Numbered from the stretch's first letter, positions 8,663 to 16,641 are shown. The stretch is DNA of 64,000 bases from Pedobacter cryoconitis (GCF_014200595.1 NZ_JACHCG010000001.1:930001-994000), one strand, 5' to 3'. A program made the numbers and translations. The notes: generated from the letters alone by a model not told the origin.

Positions 8663-9568
8663 ATGAGATCGTTTAAATTTTTAATTCCAGCGCTATCGTT
8701 TTTAGTAGTGGCTTGTAATTCTAACAGTAATTCCAATAAGGTTGAAACGCCTAAGGTTGTCGATAATAAATATTCGCTGGCTTATCAGCTGGAAGGGAAA
8801 ATTGTGGCGGCGAATGCGGATACTTCAAAACAGATTTCTTTTGGTGGGGCTACTGATCCGGCAATCTCCCCGGACGGAAATAAGTTAGCTTATACGGTGA
8901 GTGATAGTTTGGGTAACAGGTCTGTCTGGGTTGCAGATATGGTCAGCAAAAGCCAGGCTCAGTTAAATGTGAGGAGTAAAAATTATTATCGGGCTGTGTG
9001 GTCTCCTTCGGGAGATATGGTCGCTTTTAGCATTTTTAATAAAAAATCACTTTGGAAGGTAGGTGTTATTAAGACGGATAATTCTGGCTATGTGATGTTA
9101 GATAGTGTGTCTAAGCTTAATGTTTATGCGCCAACGTGGAAGAATGAGAATCAGCTTATAGCTCAGGATCTTCAAAAGCTTTATACGTTTGATTTGACTG
9201 GAAAAGTCGTAGAAGCTGTAAACATTTCTGACCTGATTGGAAAGGATCTTTCTATTGCCAGCAATAATAGTTTCTTTTATAGTAAGGATGGAAAGAAACT
9301 GGTTTTTAATGCGGGTAATAAGGATATTTTACCGGGTTTAACCGGGCCGGGGGAAGCTGTTTATGTACTGGATCTTGCTTCAAAACAGGTGAAACGAATT
9401 TCTCCGGAAGGGGTGAGTGTGCCTTCTCTTTTTGTCACGGGAAATGATAAGGTTATTTATAGTGGTATGGAGAAGCCGTTTAAAGTTTCTAAAATATATG
9501 CTACTGATTTATCAGGAAGTGATATCAAAGTTGTAGTAGATAAGGGGAATAATCCAACTGCTAATTAG
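8663..9568 (+). CDS. Lipoprotein with TolB/WD40-like beta-propeller repeats
   Basis: 301 residues. The N-terminus MRSFKFLIPALSFLVVACNS is a lipoprotein signal with the modified Cys in VVACN. Downstream are repeated blade-like units such as GGATDPAISPDGNKLAYTVS, YRAVWSPSGDMVAFSIF and FYSKDGKKLVFNAG, the SPDGxxLA pattern of TolB/DPP6-type propellers. It would be anchored to a membrane facing the periplasm or surface and bind protein or glycan; there is no catalytic motif. The partner is unknown. The gene is followed 27 nt later by a small broken gene that may have been co-transcribed. Confidence 0.8.
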   Translation: MRSFKFLIPALSFLVVACNSNSNSNKVETPKVVDNKYSLAYQLEGKIVAANADTSKQISFGGATDPAISPDGNKLAYTVSDSLGNRSVWVADMVSKSQAQLNVRSKNYYRAVWSPSGDMVAFSIFNKKSLWKVGVIKTDNSGYVMLDSVSKLNVYAPTWKNENQLIAQDLQKLYTFDLTGKVVEAVNISDLIGKDLSIASNNSFFYSKDGKKLVFNAGNKDILPGLTGPGEAVYVLDLASKQVKRISPEGVSVPSLFVTGNDKVIYSGMEKPFKVSKIYATDLSGSDIKVVVDKGNNPTAN

Positions 9569-9595
9569 AGCTTAGTTATTATTTGACCTGATTTT

Positions 9596-10051
9596 ATGGA
9601 TTTAGAGAAGTATACTTTTGATAGCATTCCTGATGCTGAACGAACGGCAGAGGAAACGGTAACTGAATTTGTAATTGTTTACAATTGATGGGCTAAGGAA
9701 TGTCATAATCTGGTCGTGGCTGATCGGGAGAAGCTGAATGAGCTAACTCAAAAGAATAGTATTGCAAGACAAACTTTACAGGAAATTTATAAAAAGTATT
9801 GTACTTCAAAGAATAGACAGTATCATCGGACTGGTACAGGATACTTTTTTTATGGTGGTACCTATAAGGCGGAGACGGCAATTGGAAGTTGTACGGAGTT
9901 GTCTAAAAATGAAGTGATGATTCAGACGGAAAAGATTAAATTCTTTTCACCTGTTAAAAGGTATTTAGTGGTGAAGCAGGGACAGGTTTGGAAGATAGAT
10001 AGGGTGGAGAGTTTAAGTGGGAATAGGGTATGGGAGTTTGATATACTTTAG
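9596..10051 (+). pseudogene. Small gene interrupted by an in-frame TGA
   Basis: An ATG at 9596 opens a frame coding MDLEKYTFDSIPDAERTAEE and ten more residues, then hits TGA at 9686-9688. The very same frame continues without further stop as WAKECHNLVVADREKL and on to 10051, 152 codons in all. No indel is needed, so a single base change explains the break. The downstream part could still be started at GTG 9716 (111 residues). The C-terminal pattern (YLVVKQGQVWKIDRVES) resembles NTF2-fold proteins, some of which are immunity proteins, but this is a weak similarity. A sequencing error is the alternative explanation. Confidence 0.6.
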
Positions 10052-10071
10052 ATAATTTCTTCATTTATAAT

Positions 10072-10150
10072 AAAAAAAGCAACAGGCGATATTTCTGCCG
10101 ACGTTCCAGAATCAGGAACAAGATCAGAAATATCGCCTGTTGCTTTTTTT
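10072..10150 (+). terminator. Long structured 3' hairpin with conserved core (copy 2)
   Basis: Perfect 26-bp outer arms (A7 then GCAACAGGCGATATTTCTG) enclose CCGAC, the inner hairpin GTTCCAGAATCAGGAAC and AAGAT, ending in a T7 run. Relative to copy 1 at 8027, two positions in the left arm change (A to G, C to G) and both are matched by complementary changes in the right arm. It lies between convergent genes and can end transcription of either. Confidence 0.8.
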
Positions 10151-10186
10151 GTTTATGGGGTTTTCTGGATGGTTTTAATACGTTAG

Positions 10187-11191
10187 TTAATAAGATTTGT
10201 TTTTTAAGATGTACTTATCTATTATATGTGTTGTAATCGGTTTCAGCCTTCTCTCACTATAGATTGGATGAAAACCATCTGAGGTATAAAATTCTAATCC
10301 TTCATAGGTTCTTACATACCACACTTTACCTAAAGAGTTCAATGTAAGCGTATCTGGATGCATGATTTTTTTTAAATGATTTAGTTTTACGGTATCCTTA
10401 GCAATTATTGCTACGTCATCGACCGTTTGTTCACAAGAAATTGCTTCGTAATGTTCACCCGTCCAGTACATACAGTTCTTATTATCTCTTATTAATATAT
10501 AGGTAATACTGGCTATAGTAAATATGATTATCAATGAAATCGCAGCTTTTTCATTTCTTGATTTAGGTACTGCATGCTTTAGCCACTTATATCTTTCTAT
10601 AAAAGCCAGGATTTTCTGGATTATAATCTGTTTAATCCTCTTAATACCTTTAATCTCCGGAGGAATTGGTGGATCCTTTTTGGTTGGTGGAATTGGATCA
10701 ATTGGCTCGTCTATTGGAGGTGGAACCGGTGATTCTGGATCTTTTGGTGGAACTGGTACTGGAACCGGAACTGCGATCGGGTCTGGTGTTGGAACTGGAA
10801 CCAGACTATTTCCTCCTCCAGATACAGGCATATTAATATAATCAAAATCATCTTTATAAGGCCGTGGTTCAAAATCTATCAGCCAAGCCAGAAGTTCAAC
10901 ATTTTTTGTCTCAGTAAAGTTCGTTTTTCTTTTTACAAAATTTATTAAAGGTCTGAATTTATCAATATCAATCGCTTTGATGTTACCGCTATAATTAATT
11001 GCATCTCCTTTTGACTCAAAAAATGATCTGAATAAATTTTCGTCCTTTTTCAAAGGTCTTTCCTCATAGACTCTAAGACATTCCTCTTTCAGTTTCGCTG
11101 GAGCTGGATGTATCAAATTAAAAGAAATAGCATTCGCTTTTTTCTTCTCCTCATAGGTAAGGATTACTTTTTCTTTGTAGTCGTCAAACAT
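10187..11191 (-). CDS. Proline-rich single-pass membrane protein, unknown function
   Basis: 334 residues. Residues 1-125 are a charged soluble part, about 126-180 are a proline-rich linker with repeated PVPVPVP and PPIPP elements, about 215-235 is one transmembrane helix (AAISLIIIFTIASITYILI), and the last 95 residues form a small domain on the far side with two Cys (NCMYW, ISCEQ). The ATG at 11191 is preceded by GGAGA. I do not recognise a family. The layout suggests a cytoplasmic domain tethered by a Pro linker to a membrane-anchored periplasmic domain. It is divergent from the small ORF and histidine kinase genes, and the gap between them is rich in short repeats. Confidence 0.7.
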   Translation of the reverse strand: MFDDYKEKVILTYEEKKKANAISFNLIHPAPAKLKEECLRVYEERPLKKDENLFRSFFESKGDAINYSGNIKAIDIDKFRPLINFVKRKTNFTETKNVELLAWLIDFEPRPYKDDFDYINMPVSGGGNSLVPVPTPDPIAVPVPVPVPPKDPESPVPPPIDEPIDPIPPTKKDPPIPPEIKGIKRIKQIIIQKILAFIERYKWLKHAVPKSRNEKAAISLIIIFTIASITYILIRDNKNCMYWTGEHYEAISCEQTVDDVAIIAKDTVKLNHLKKIMHPDTLTLNSLGKVWYVRTYEGLEFYTSDGFHPIYSERRLKPITTHIIDKYILKNKSY

Positions 11192-11217
11192 TCTCCAAAA
11201 ATGTTAAATAAAATCAA

Positions 11218-11325
11218 CCGGAATTTACGGAATCCCATAATCATTTCTGAAATCCAAATCGCATTTCCGGAATTCAAATAGCCATTTTCCGGAATTAAGC
11301 GGAATGATCGGAAATGCCGGAATTG
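11218..11325. repeat. Cluster of GGAAT/CCGGAATT short repeats
   Basis: Within about 110 bp upstream of the proline-rich membrane protein gene there are CCGGAATT three times in full or in part, the longer direct repeat CATTTCCGGAATT / CATTTTCCGGAATT 21 bp apart, plus CGGAATC, CGGAATG and CGGAAATG. The gene-free stretch is 11192-11597. These may be repeated protein-binding sites or a decaying tandem array; nothing in the sequence decides. Confidence 0.55.
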
Positions 11326-11508
11326 TTTGATAGTTAGCTGATTACATCCCTATACATTTGTCTCAGCAATTAATCGAAACGTCGGTTAGCTACCGGAGTT
11401 AGTGCAAAAGATTGATTGCTAAATGAGATGAAAGAGCGGGGATTAGTAGCCGGTTTGGGAAGCAGTTATTAGCTCCCGCAATTGATTCTCACACACTTCC
11501 CAAAAATT

Positions 11509-11524
11509 TAAGAAGCGCTTCTTA
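11509..11524. promoter_or_regulatory. 16-nt palindrome upstream of a small ORF
   Basis: TAAGAAGCGCTTCTTA is a perfect palindrome 74 nt before the ATG of the 52-codon ORF. It has the size of a dimer-binding operator. A near-palindrome (GTTTCCCGGGGAAC) follows 28 nt later. The role is inferred. Confidence 0.4.
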
Positions 11525-11597
11525 TTTCGAGTGTAGCTCTCCCTGTGATCAGTTTCCCGGGGAACTACAGAGTATTTAACCTTTAAATTTTTGAAAG

Positions 11598-11756
11598 ATG
11601 TTTGAATTAATGATTGCCTTTTTATTGGGATTGGCATGCCCAGGATATAACACTACACATAGTACTCAGGACCCTACTCATACGAGTACAACAATGGGCA
11701 ATGATCAGGACGATACAGGCGGAGAAGGTGGACACATTCCACCTAAATATCCATAG
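11598..11756 (+). CDS. Small exported or membrane peptide, 52 residues
   Basis: Starts MFELMIAFLLGLACPGY and ends GGEGGHIPPKYP. The first 14 residues are hydrophobic with a Cys at 14 and no basic n-region, so it is either a short signal-like segment or a membrane anchor; the lipobox fit is poor. The remainder is hydrophilic, rich in Thr, Gly, Asp and His. It has its own hairpin terminator 7 nt downstream and lies 64 nt before a TPR histidine kinase gene on the same strand. I do not recognise it. The own terminator, acceptable ATG and palindromic upstream site support a real gene. Confidence 0.5.
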   Translation: MFELMIAFLLGLACPGYNTTHSTQDPTHTSTTMGNDQDDTGGEGGHIPPKYP

Positions 11757-11762
11757 CCGATA

Positions 11763-11792
11763 AAAGTAAGGCAGTTTTTACTGCCTTACTTT
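11763..11792 (+). terminator. Hairpin terminator after the 52-residue ORF
   Basis: AAAGTAAGGCAGT and its exact complement ACTGCCTTACTTT are separated by TTTT and followed by CTTTATATTT. This 13-bp stem separates the small ORF from the histidine kinase gene and may partly attenuate readthrough. Confidence 0.75.
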
Positions 11793-11820
11793 CTTTATAT
11801 TTGAGCAAATACTATTATTC

Positions 11821-13515
11821 TTGAAAAAAACGCTCCTCCTCTCAGTTTTTATTCTCGGCATTTTTGCCTGTAATAAAAAGGAAAATACTATCATTCCTAT
11901 TAAGGATATCAATTATGATAAGGCTGAATCATTGTTTAATAAAAATAACAAAGATTCAGCCTTTTATTACTTTAATAAGGTTGTCGCAAATTCTAAGGAT
12001 AGCTTAACCGTAGCTACGTCCTATAACTACATGTCGGTCATACAATCTAATGCGGGTGACTATTTTGGTGCTCAAGAGAGTTTAATGCTATCCCTGAAAT
12101 TTTTAGACGGGGAAAAGGAAAAAGACATTGGCTGTTTATCTTCAAATTATAACGAATTAGGACTGAACAGCATCAATTTAAAAAGGTATGAGCTTACAAT
12201 AGCTTATTGTGATAAAGCATTATTTTATTATAATAAAGCCATAAAATACTCAAAGGGTACAGGGTTTAATCTGATTATTCTGAATAATAAGGCGCTGGCT
12301 TATCAAAAAGTAAGGAAATATGCGCAGGCCCTTAAGATCTATAATGAGATTATCCCCAAAAAGAGTAAGAATCAAAAGGAGTATGCAAGAATTTTATCAA
12401 ATATTGCGAAAACAAAGTGGCTTCAGAATCCAGCGTATAATGCGGCTCCTGATTTTTTTAAGGCACTGGGTATCCGCGAAAAGGAGAATGATTTATGGGG
12501 ACTAAATGCCAGTTATGCTCATCTTACGGAATACTATAAGCAAACACGACCAGATTCCGCGCTGGTCTATGCGGGTAAGATGTACGAGGTGGCAAAGAAA
12601 ATAAATAGCCCTGATGATAAAATCGAAGCTTTGCAAAAACTCATAGAACTTGGGCCACCCGAACAAACAAAACAATATTTTGAAACCTATCGGAAACTGG
12701 ATGATAGTTTACAAACTGCCCGTAATGCTGCCAAGAATCAATTTGCACTTATCCGATATGAAGCTGAAAAAACTAAAGCGGATAATTTAATCCTTCAAAA
12801 AGATAATACGGAGAAAAATTACCAGATTATTAAACAAAGGATATTACTGGCCTTTACGGTTTTATTAATTCTCGCCGGATCTGTGATCAGTTCCATTTGG
12901 TATAAAAAAAGAAAACAAAGGCTGGAACTGGAAGCAAAAAATACAATTCGTGAAAATCAATTGAAAACATCAAAAAAAGTACATGATGTGGTCGCGAATG
13001 GATTGTACCGGGTAATGGCGGAGATCGAAAATCAGGATAGTTTAGAAAGGGAGCATATATTGGATAAATTAGAAGTTATGTACGAAAAATCCCGTGACAT
13101 ATCTTATGAAGAACCACAACTTTCGGATCAGAATTTTCAGGAGAAAATATCTGAGCTATTGAAATCCTTTGCTACTGAAACTACCAAGGTGGTGGTGTAT
13201 ATGGGAAATACCAAAGAGTTGTGGAAAAAAGTGAGCACAGAAGCAAAGTATGAGCTTGAACATGTTCTCCAGGAGCTTATGGTAAATATGAGTAAACATA
13301 GCAAGGCGAATAATGTTGCTGTTAGGTTTGAGCATAAGGATAATTATCTAAACGTTTATTATGCCGATAACGGAATTGGGATTTCGGAAAAGACACAATT
13401 TAATAATGGCCTGACGAATACGGGAAACCGTATGAATAATATCAATGGGGAAATTATCTTTGACACAAAAGCCGAAAAAGGATTGAAAATAAAAATTTCT
13501 TTTCCTGTTTCTTAA
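11821..13515 (+). CDS. TPR-containing sensor histidine kinase (NarL-class)
   Basis: 564 residues starting at a TTG codon, chosen because it gives a proper signal (MKKTLLLSVFILGIFACNKK) with a lipoprotein-like Cys. TPR-like helical repeats fill about 30-290 outside the membrane; a coiled coil precedes one transmembrane helix (about 340-358). Then comes a HisKA_3-like segment with His388 in KKVHDVVANGLY, and a HATPase domain with the N box (LQELMVNMSKHSKA) and G1 box (ADNGIGIS). It should phosphorylate the response regulator encoded 11 nt downstream. The TPR array probably senses a protein or peptide. The TTG start implies low expression. Confidence 0.85.
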   Translation: MKKTLLLSVFILGIFACNKKENTIIPIKDINYDKAESLFNKNNKDSAFYYFNKVVANSKDSLTVATSYNYMSVIQSNAGDYFGAQESLMLSLKFLDGEKEKDIGCLSSNYNELGLNSINLKRYELTIAYCDKALFYYNKAIKYSKGTGFNLIILNNKALAYQKVRKYAQALKIYNEIIPKKSKNQKEYARILSNIAKTKWLQNPAYNAAPDFFKALGIREKENDLWGLNASYAHLTEYYKQTRPDSALVYAGKMYEVAKKINSPDDKIEALQKLIELGPPEQTKQYFETYRKLDDSLQTARNAAKNQFALIRYEAEKTKADNLILQKDNTEKNYQIIKQRILLAFTVLLILAGSVISSIWYKKRKQRLELEAKNTIRENQLKTSKKVHDVVANGLYRVMAEIENQDSLEREHILDKLEVMYEKSRDISYEEPQLSDQNFQEKISELLKSFATETTKVVVYMGNTKELWKKVSTEAKYELEHVLQELMVNMSKHSKANNVAVRFEHKDNYLNVYYADNGIGISEKTQFNNGLTNTGNRMNNINGEIIFDTKAEKGLKIKISFPVS

Positions 13516-13526
13516 ATTGATAAACG

Positions 13527-14192
13527 ATGTTTAAAAAAGTATTAATAGCCGAAGACCACGAAAGCGCCAATATTTCTCTAAGAAAAACACTAATAGACTT
13601 GGGAATACCACCTGCTGATTATGTATTTTATTGCGACCATGCATTAACCCGCATACAAAAAGCGGTTAAAACAGATGATCCTTATGATCTGCTTATTACT
13701 GATCTTTCATTTGAAGAAGATGATCAGCACCAAAAAATATCTGAGGGCACTGCGCTTATAAAGGCGGCCAGAAATGAGCAGCCTGGACTGAGGGTTATTG
13801 TTTTCTCAGCAGAGAATAAGCAGGCAGTTATAGCTGGCCTTTTTAAAGATTTGAATATCAATGGATATGTACGTAAAGCTCGTAATGATTCCAAAGAGCT
13901 TAAAATGGCTATAGATAGTGTCTATAAAAATAAGCCTTATACTTCTGTAGATTTAAGGCAGGCTATCAAAGAGAAGAATTCTTATGAATTAACAGAATAT
14001 GATATCACAATTATCTCCCTGCTTTCTAAAGGGGTGATTCAAAAAGATATTCCAATTTATTTGCAGGAACATAATATCAAACCTTCTGGTTTGAGCAGTG
14101 TTGAAAAACGTTTTAACCTCATGAGAGAAGTGTTGGAATTCTCCAATAATGAACAGTTGATTGCTTATTGTAAAGATATGGGCATCATTTAA
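13527..14192 (+). CDS. Response regulator, REC plus LuxR-like output domain
   Basis: 221 residues. The receiver domain shows the acidic pair (AEDHE, 9-10), the phospho-acceptor Asp59 in LLITDLSF, the Ser in VFSAEN and the Lys near GYVRKA. The C-terminal part (from about 150, YELTEYDITIISLLSKGVIQKDI) resembles the start of a LuxR/NarL helix-turn-helix, though the second half is divergent. It forms a two-component system with the kinase upstream (11-nt gap). Target genes are unknown; the small ORF at 11598 and the divergent membrane protein gene are natural candidates. Confidence 0.85.
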   Translation: MFKKVLIAEDHESANISLRKTLIDLGIPPADYVFYCDHALTRIQKAVKTDDPYDLLITDLSFEEDDQHQKISEGTALIKAARNEQPGLRVIVFSAENKQAVIAGLFKDLNINGYVRKARNDSKELKMAIDSVYKNKPYTSVDLRQAIKEKNSYELTEYDITIISLLSKGVIQKDIPIYLQEHNIKPSGLSSVEKRFNLMREVLEFSNNEQLIAYCKDMGII

Positions 14193-14230
14193 ACTACTGT
14201 TTAAACAATTACAAGTTTTTTTATATCAAA

Positions 14231-14268
14231 TAGCTAGCTGATGGCAGTCTGGCCAGCTATGCTTTTTT
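14231..14268 (+). terminator. Terminator after the response regulator gene
   Basis: TAGCTG (14235-14240) pairs with CAGCTA (14254-14259), followed by GC and a T6 run. It lies 39 nt after the response regulator stop. The 269-nt gap to the next gene holds no other feature I can support. Confidence 0.55.
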
Positions 14269-14461
14269 CTGAAATATTTCCTTTTAATATTTCTGGTCTT
14301 TAAAATCCACGGCCGGTTCCTGCTATTGAATCTAAATTCAGCATATCAAAACTTTCTCAAATAATTTATTGGCTTACGGGTTCCCGTAAGGAAAGCACCT
14401 CATACCTCTATACTTTTGATGTGTTGAATAATTAAAAGATAATCACCTAAATAAGCTTATC

Positions 14462-14692
14462 ATGGAATATAAAGTAGTGCCATTCACAGCGACGCTTAAC
14501 CAACAGAAAGAAACGACAAGTGCCGTTGCTGAACAATTGGAAAGCTTAATCGGACAGTTTAATCATCAGGGATGGGAATATGTCAGATTAGAAAGTGTAT
14601 CCACTTATGTCCAGCCGGTTTCAGGATGTTTTGGAAGCGGGACTCCCGGACATTTGGCAGCATATCAAATGATTGTTTTCAGCCGTCATTAA
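14462..14692 (+). CDS. DUF4177-like small protein
   Basis: 76 residues starting MEYKVVPFTATLNQ, with the family core FNHQGWEYVRLESV, the GWE(Y/L)V motif of DUF4177-type proteins, and a C-terminal beta strand AYQMIVFSRH. No signal peptide or membrane segment, so cytoplasmic. The molecular function of the family is unknown. The YidD-like gene follows after 2 nt, so the two are one transcription unit. Confidence 0.75.
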   Translation: MEYKVVPFTATLNQQKETTSAVAEQLESLIGQFNHQGWEYVRLESVSTYVQPVSGCFGSGTPGHLAAYQMIVFSRH

Positions 14693-14694
14693 TC

Positions 14695-14982
14695 ATGGAA
14701 ATTCTACTCATTCTGGTCATTAGATTTTACTGGTATATCTTTCCTGAAAGCAAAAGACGCAGATGTATATTCAGAACAAGCTGCTCTCAGCACGTTTATC
14801 AAACAGCAAAAAAGGAGGGTTTTCATGAAGGATTAAAGGCGCTCAGGTTTAGATTTCTAAACTGTAGAAATGGCTTTCATATTTTTGAAAATCCTGTGGA
14901 TGGCCGCAAATCTATGATCCTGCAAAACGGCCAGGTACTTACAGAAGATGAAATCTCAGAAAGGTTTATCAAAAGGAGTTAG
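14695..14982 (+). CDS. yidD: YidD-like membrane protein insertion efficiency factor
   Basis: Start taken at the ATG at 14695, 2 nt after the previous stop, giving 95 residues. The YidD signature is recognisable: CIFRTSCSQHVYQTAKKEG, then LKALRFRFLNCRNGF, matching the conserved Cys-x-PTCSxYA and RxxRCxP pattern with some substitutions. YidD proteins sit at the inner membrane through an amphipathic N-terminal helix and help YidC-dependent insertion. It is not next to rnpA/rpmH as in many bacteria and its C-terminus is longer than usual, so it may be a divergent or extra copy. Confidence 0.75.
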   Translation: MEILLILVIRFYWYIFPESKRRRCIFRTSCSQHVYQTAKKEGFHEGLKALRFRFLNCRNGFHIFENPVDGRKSMILQNGQVLTEDEISERFIKRS

Positions 14983-15024
14983 AAAACAAATTGACGGCGG
15001 CAAAAAATAAATAATCATCTGAAT

Positions 15025-15240
15025 ATGAAAATACTTTTACTATTAGGATTTCTTTTCTTTAACACGGCTGTCCCTAAAAAGCCGACGACGGTTTATATCT
15101 GTGGTGGCAGTCAAACCAAAAAGTATCACTACAAACCAAATTGCCGGGGTCTTGGTAATTGCAATTACAGAATTATAAAAACAACGCTGGCAAAAATGAA
15201 AAGTAAAGGAAAAACGCTATGTAAATGGGAAAAGCAGTAG
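15025..15240 (+). CDS. Small secreted cysteine-containing protein, paralogue A
   Basis: 71 residues with a short signal peptide (MKILLLLGFLFFNTAVP). The mature part has the pattern YIC-x8-YH-x4-C-RGLGNC and a C-terminal CKWE. The same pattern occurs in the protein at 16414, with a final CKICY there. Such YIC...KYH...C.GL..C proteins are frequent in Bacteroidota and uncharacterised; the paired Cys/His suggest metal binding or disulfides in the periplasm. The two paralogues flank the nuclease gene at 15300. Confidence 0.7.
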   Translation: MKILLLLGFLFFNTAVPKKPTTVYICGGSQTKKYHYKPNCRGLGNCNYRIIKTTLAKMKSKGKTLCKWEKQ

Positions 15241-15299
15241 TACCATGAAATCCCGGATTATTCTCTGTAAAACTCACTAATTATAAAATAAAATGCTCA

Positions 15300-16373
15300 A
15301 TGGACTTTAAAGATCAGATTGCACAATTAGCATCTCGCGTAGAAAAGATGCTGCCTCAAATACAAACAGAAGAAGCTACAAAAAATGCTTTGGTTATGCC
15401 GTTTATTCAAATCATGGGCTATGATGTATTTAATCCTTTTGAGGTAAACCCTGAGTTTATTGCTGATTTGGGCATTAAAAAAGGGGAAAAGGTCGATTAT
15501 GCAATTATAAAAGATGGCGATCCTGCAATTTTAATTGAATGTAAGCACCACCTGGAGAATCTGGATCCGCATAATTCACAATTATTCAGATACTTTCATA
15601 CTACGAAAGCTAAGTTTGGATTGCTGACCAATGGTATTGTATATCGTTTTTATACCGATCTGGTAGAGAAGAACAAGATGGATAGTACTCCGTTTTTTGA
15701 ATTCAGAATAACTGAAATTAAGGAGGCTGAGTTAGCTGAACTTAAAAAATTCCATAAATCTTATTTTGATGTAGATAATATCACAAATACGGCAAGTGAA
15801 CTTAAGTATTTAAATGAACTTAAGACTTTGCTTCATAAAGAAATTGCTGATCCGTCAGAAAGCTTCGTTACATTTTTTACGAAGCAGGTCTATCCGAATA
15901 TGATCACCGCAAAAGTGAAAGAACAATTTGCACCAATTATCAAACGGTCATTTAATCAATTGATAAGTGATGCAATTAATGAGCGTCTTAAATCTGCACT
16001 TAATCAGGAAAAACAGATTGATGTTGCTGAATCTATCAAAATAGAAGAAGGGGGGGGGACAGAGACAGCTTCAGGAATAGTAACTACTGAAGAAGAGATA
16101 GAGGCGTTTTTTATCGTAAAGTCTATACTAAGAGAAGTATTAGAGCCTAAAAGAATAATCTATAGAGACGCTCTTTCCTACTTTGCTATCCTTTTGGATG
16201 ATAATAACAGGAAGACTATTTGCAGGCTTTACCTCAACACAAAAAAATACCTGGTCATACTTGACGACAACAAAAAAGAAATTAAGCATGAAATTCAGTC
16301 AATTGATGACTTATATGGCTTTGCCGATATATTAAAAGAGGTGATCGTGAAATTGGAATTACCGAAAAAATAG
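15300..16373 (+). CDS. Stand-alone type I restriction HsdR-like N-terminal nuclease
   Basis: 357 residues. The N-terminal half resembles the nuclease domain of type I restriction R subunits: a helical region, then the PD-(D/E)xK core with Asp66 in EKVDYAII and the ExK triad element LIECKHH (Glu80, Lys82). Residues 180-245 are helical, and a C-terminal domain (about 260-357) is joined through a Gly-Gly-Gly hinge coded by a nine-G tract. There is no helicase part and no HsdM or HsdS gene nearby, so it acts alone or with distant partners. Housekeeping roles for this family are not established; a role in DNA defence is an inference. Confidence 0.8.
   Translation: MDFKDQIAQLASRVEKMLPQIQTEEATKNALVMPFIQIMGYDVFNPFEVNPEFIADLGIKKGEKVDYAIIKDGDPAILIECKHHLENLDPHNSQLFRYFHTTKAKFGLLTNGIVYRFYTDLVEKNKMDSTPFFEFRITEIKEAELAELKKFHKSYFDVDNITNTASELKYLNELKTLLHKEIADPSESFVTFFTKQVYPNMITAKVKEQFAPIIKRSFNQLISDAINERLKSALNQEKQIDVAESIKIEEGGGTETASGIVTTEEEIEAFFIVKSILREVLEPKRIIYRDALSYFAILLDDNNRKTICRLYLNTKKYLVILDDNKKEIKHEIQSIDDLYGFADILKEVIVKLELPKK
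16050..16058 (+). repeat. G9 homopolymer inside the nuclease gene
   Basis: Nine consecutive G encode exactly Gly251-253. Loss of one G leads to a TAG after about eight new codons; gain of one leads to a TGA after about ten. Either change removes the last 100 residues. Such a tract is rare in a genome of this AT content and is the classic form of a slipped-strand switch. Confidence 0.9.
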
Positions 16374-16413
16374 TGTTAATGAATATGAAAGTTAATATGC
16401 TTTGGATTTTATC

Positions 16414-16641
16414 ATGAAAAGAACTCTGCTATTAATTTTTGTTTTTATTGCTGGTACAACTGCTTTTAATGCACGGAGCAAAGAAGCGCCCAAACTGGTA
16501 TACATCTGTATTAGTTCGGGCGCTGCAAAGTATCACAGTCATATCTGTCACGGATTTAATCGTTGTACACATGAAAGAAAACAGGTGACGCTAAGCGAAG
16601 CTATTAAAAGAGGGTATAAACCTTGTAAGATTTGCTATTAA
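16414..16641 (+). CDS. Small secreted cysteine-containing protein, paralogue B
   Basis: 75 residues from the ATG at 16414 (an upstream in-frame TTG at 16402 is less likely). There is a signal peptide MKRTLLLIFVFIAGTTAFNA, then the pattern YIC-x9-YH-x4-C-HGFNRC and a C-terminal CKICY. It is clearly related to the protein at 15025, which has lost the last Cys. It lies 40 nt after the nuclease gene and could be co-transcribed. Function unknown. Confidence 0.7.
   Translation: MKRTLLLIFVFIAGTTAFNARSKEAPKLVYICISSGAAKYHSHICHGFNRCTHERKQVTLSEAIKRGYKPCKICY

Noticed and set aside
11443..11637. 64-codon minus-strand frame
   Set aside because: Overlaps the better supported 52-codon ORF and the palindromic control region, with no protein character.
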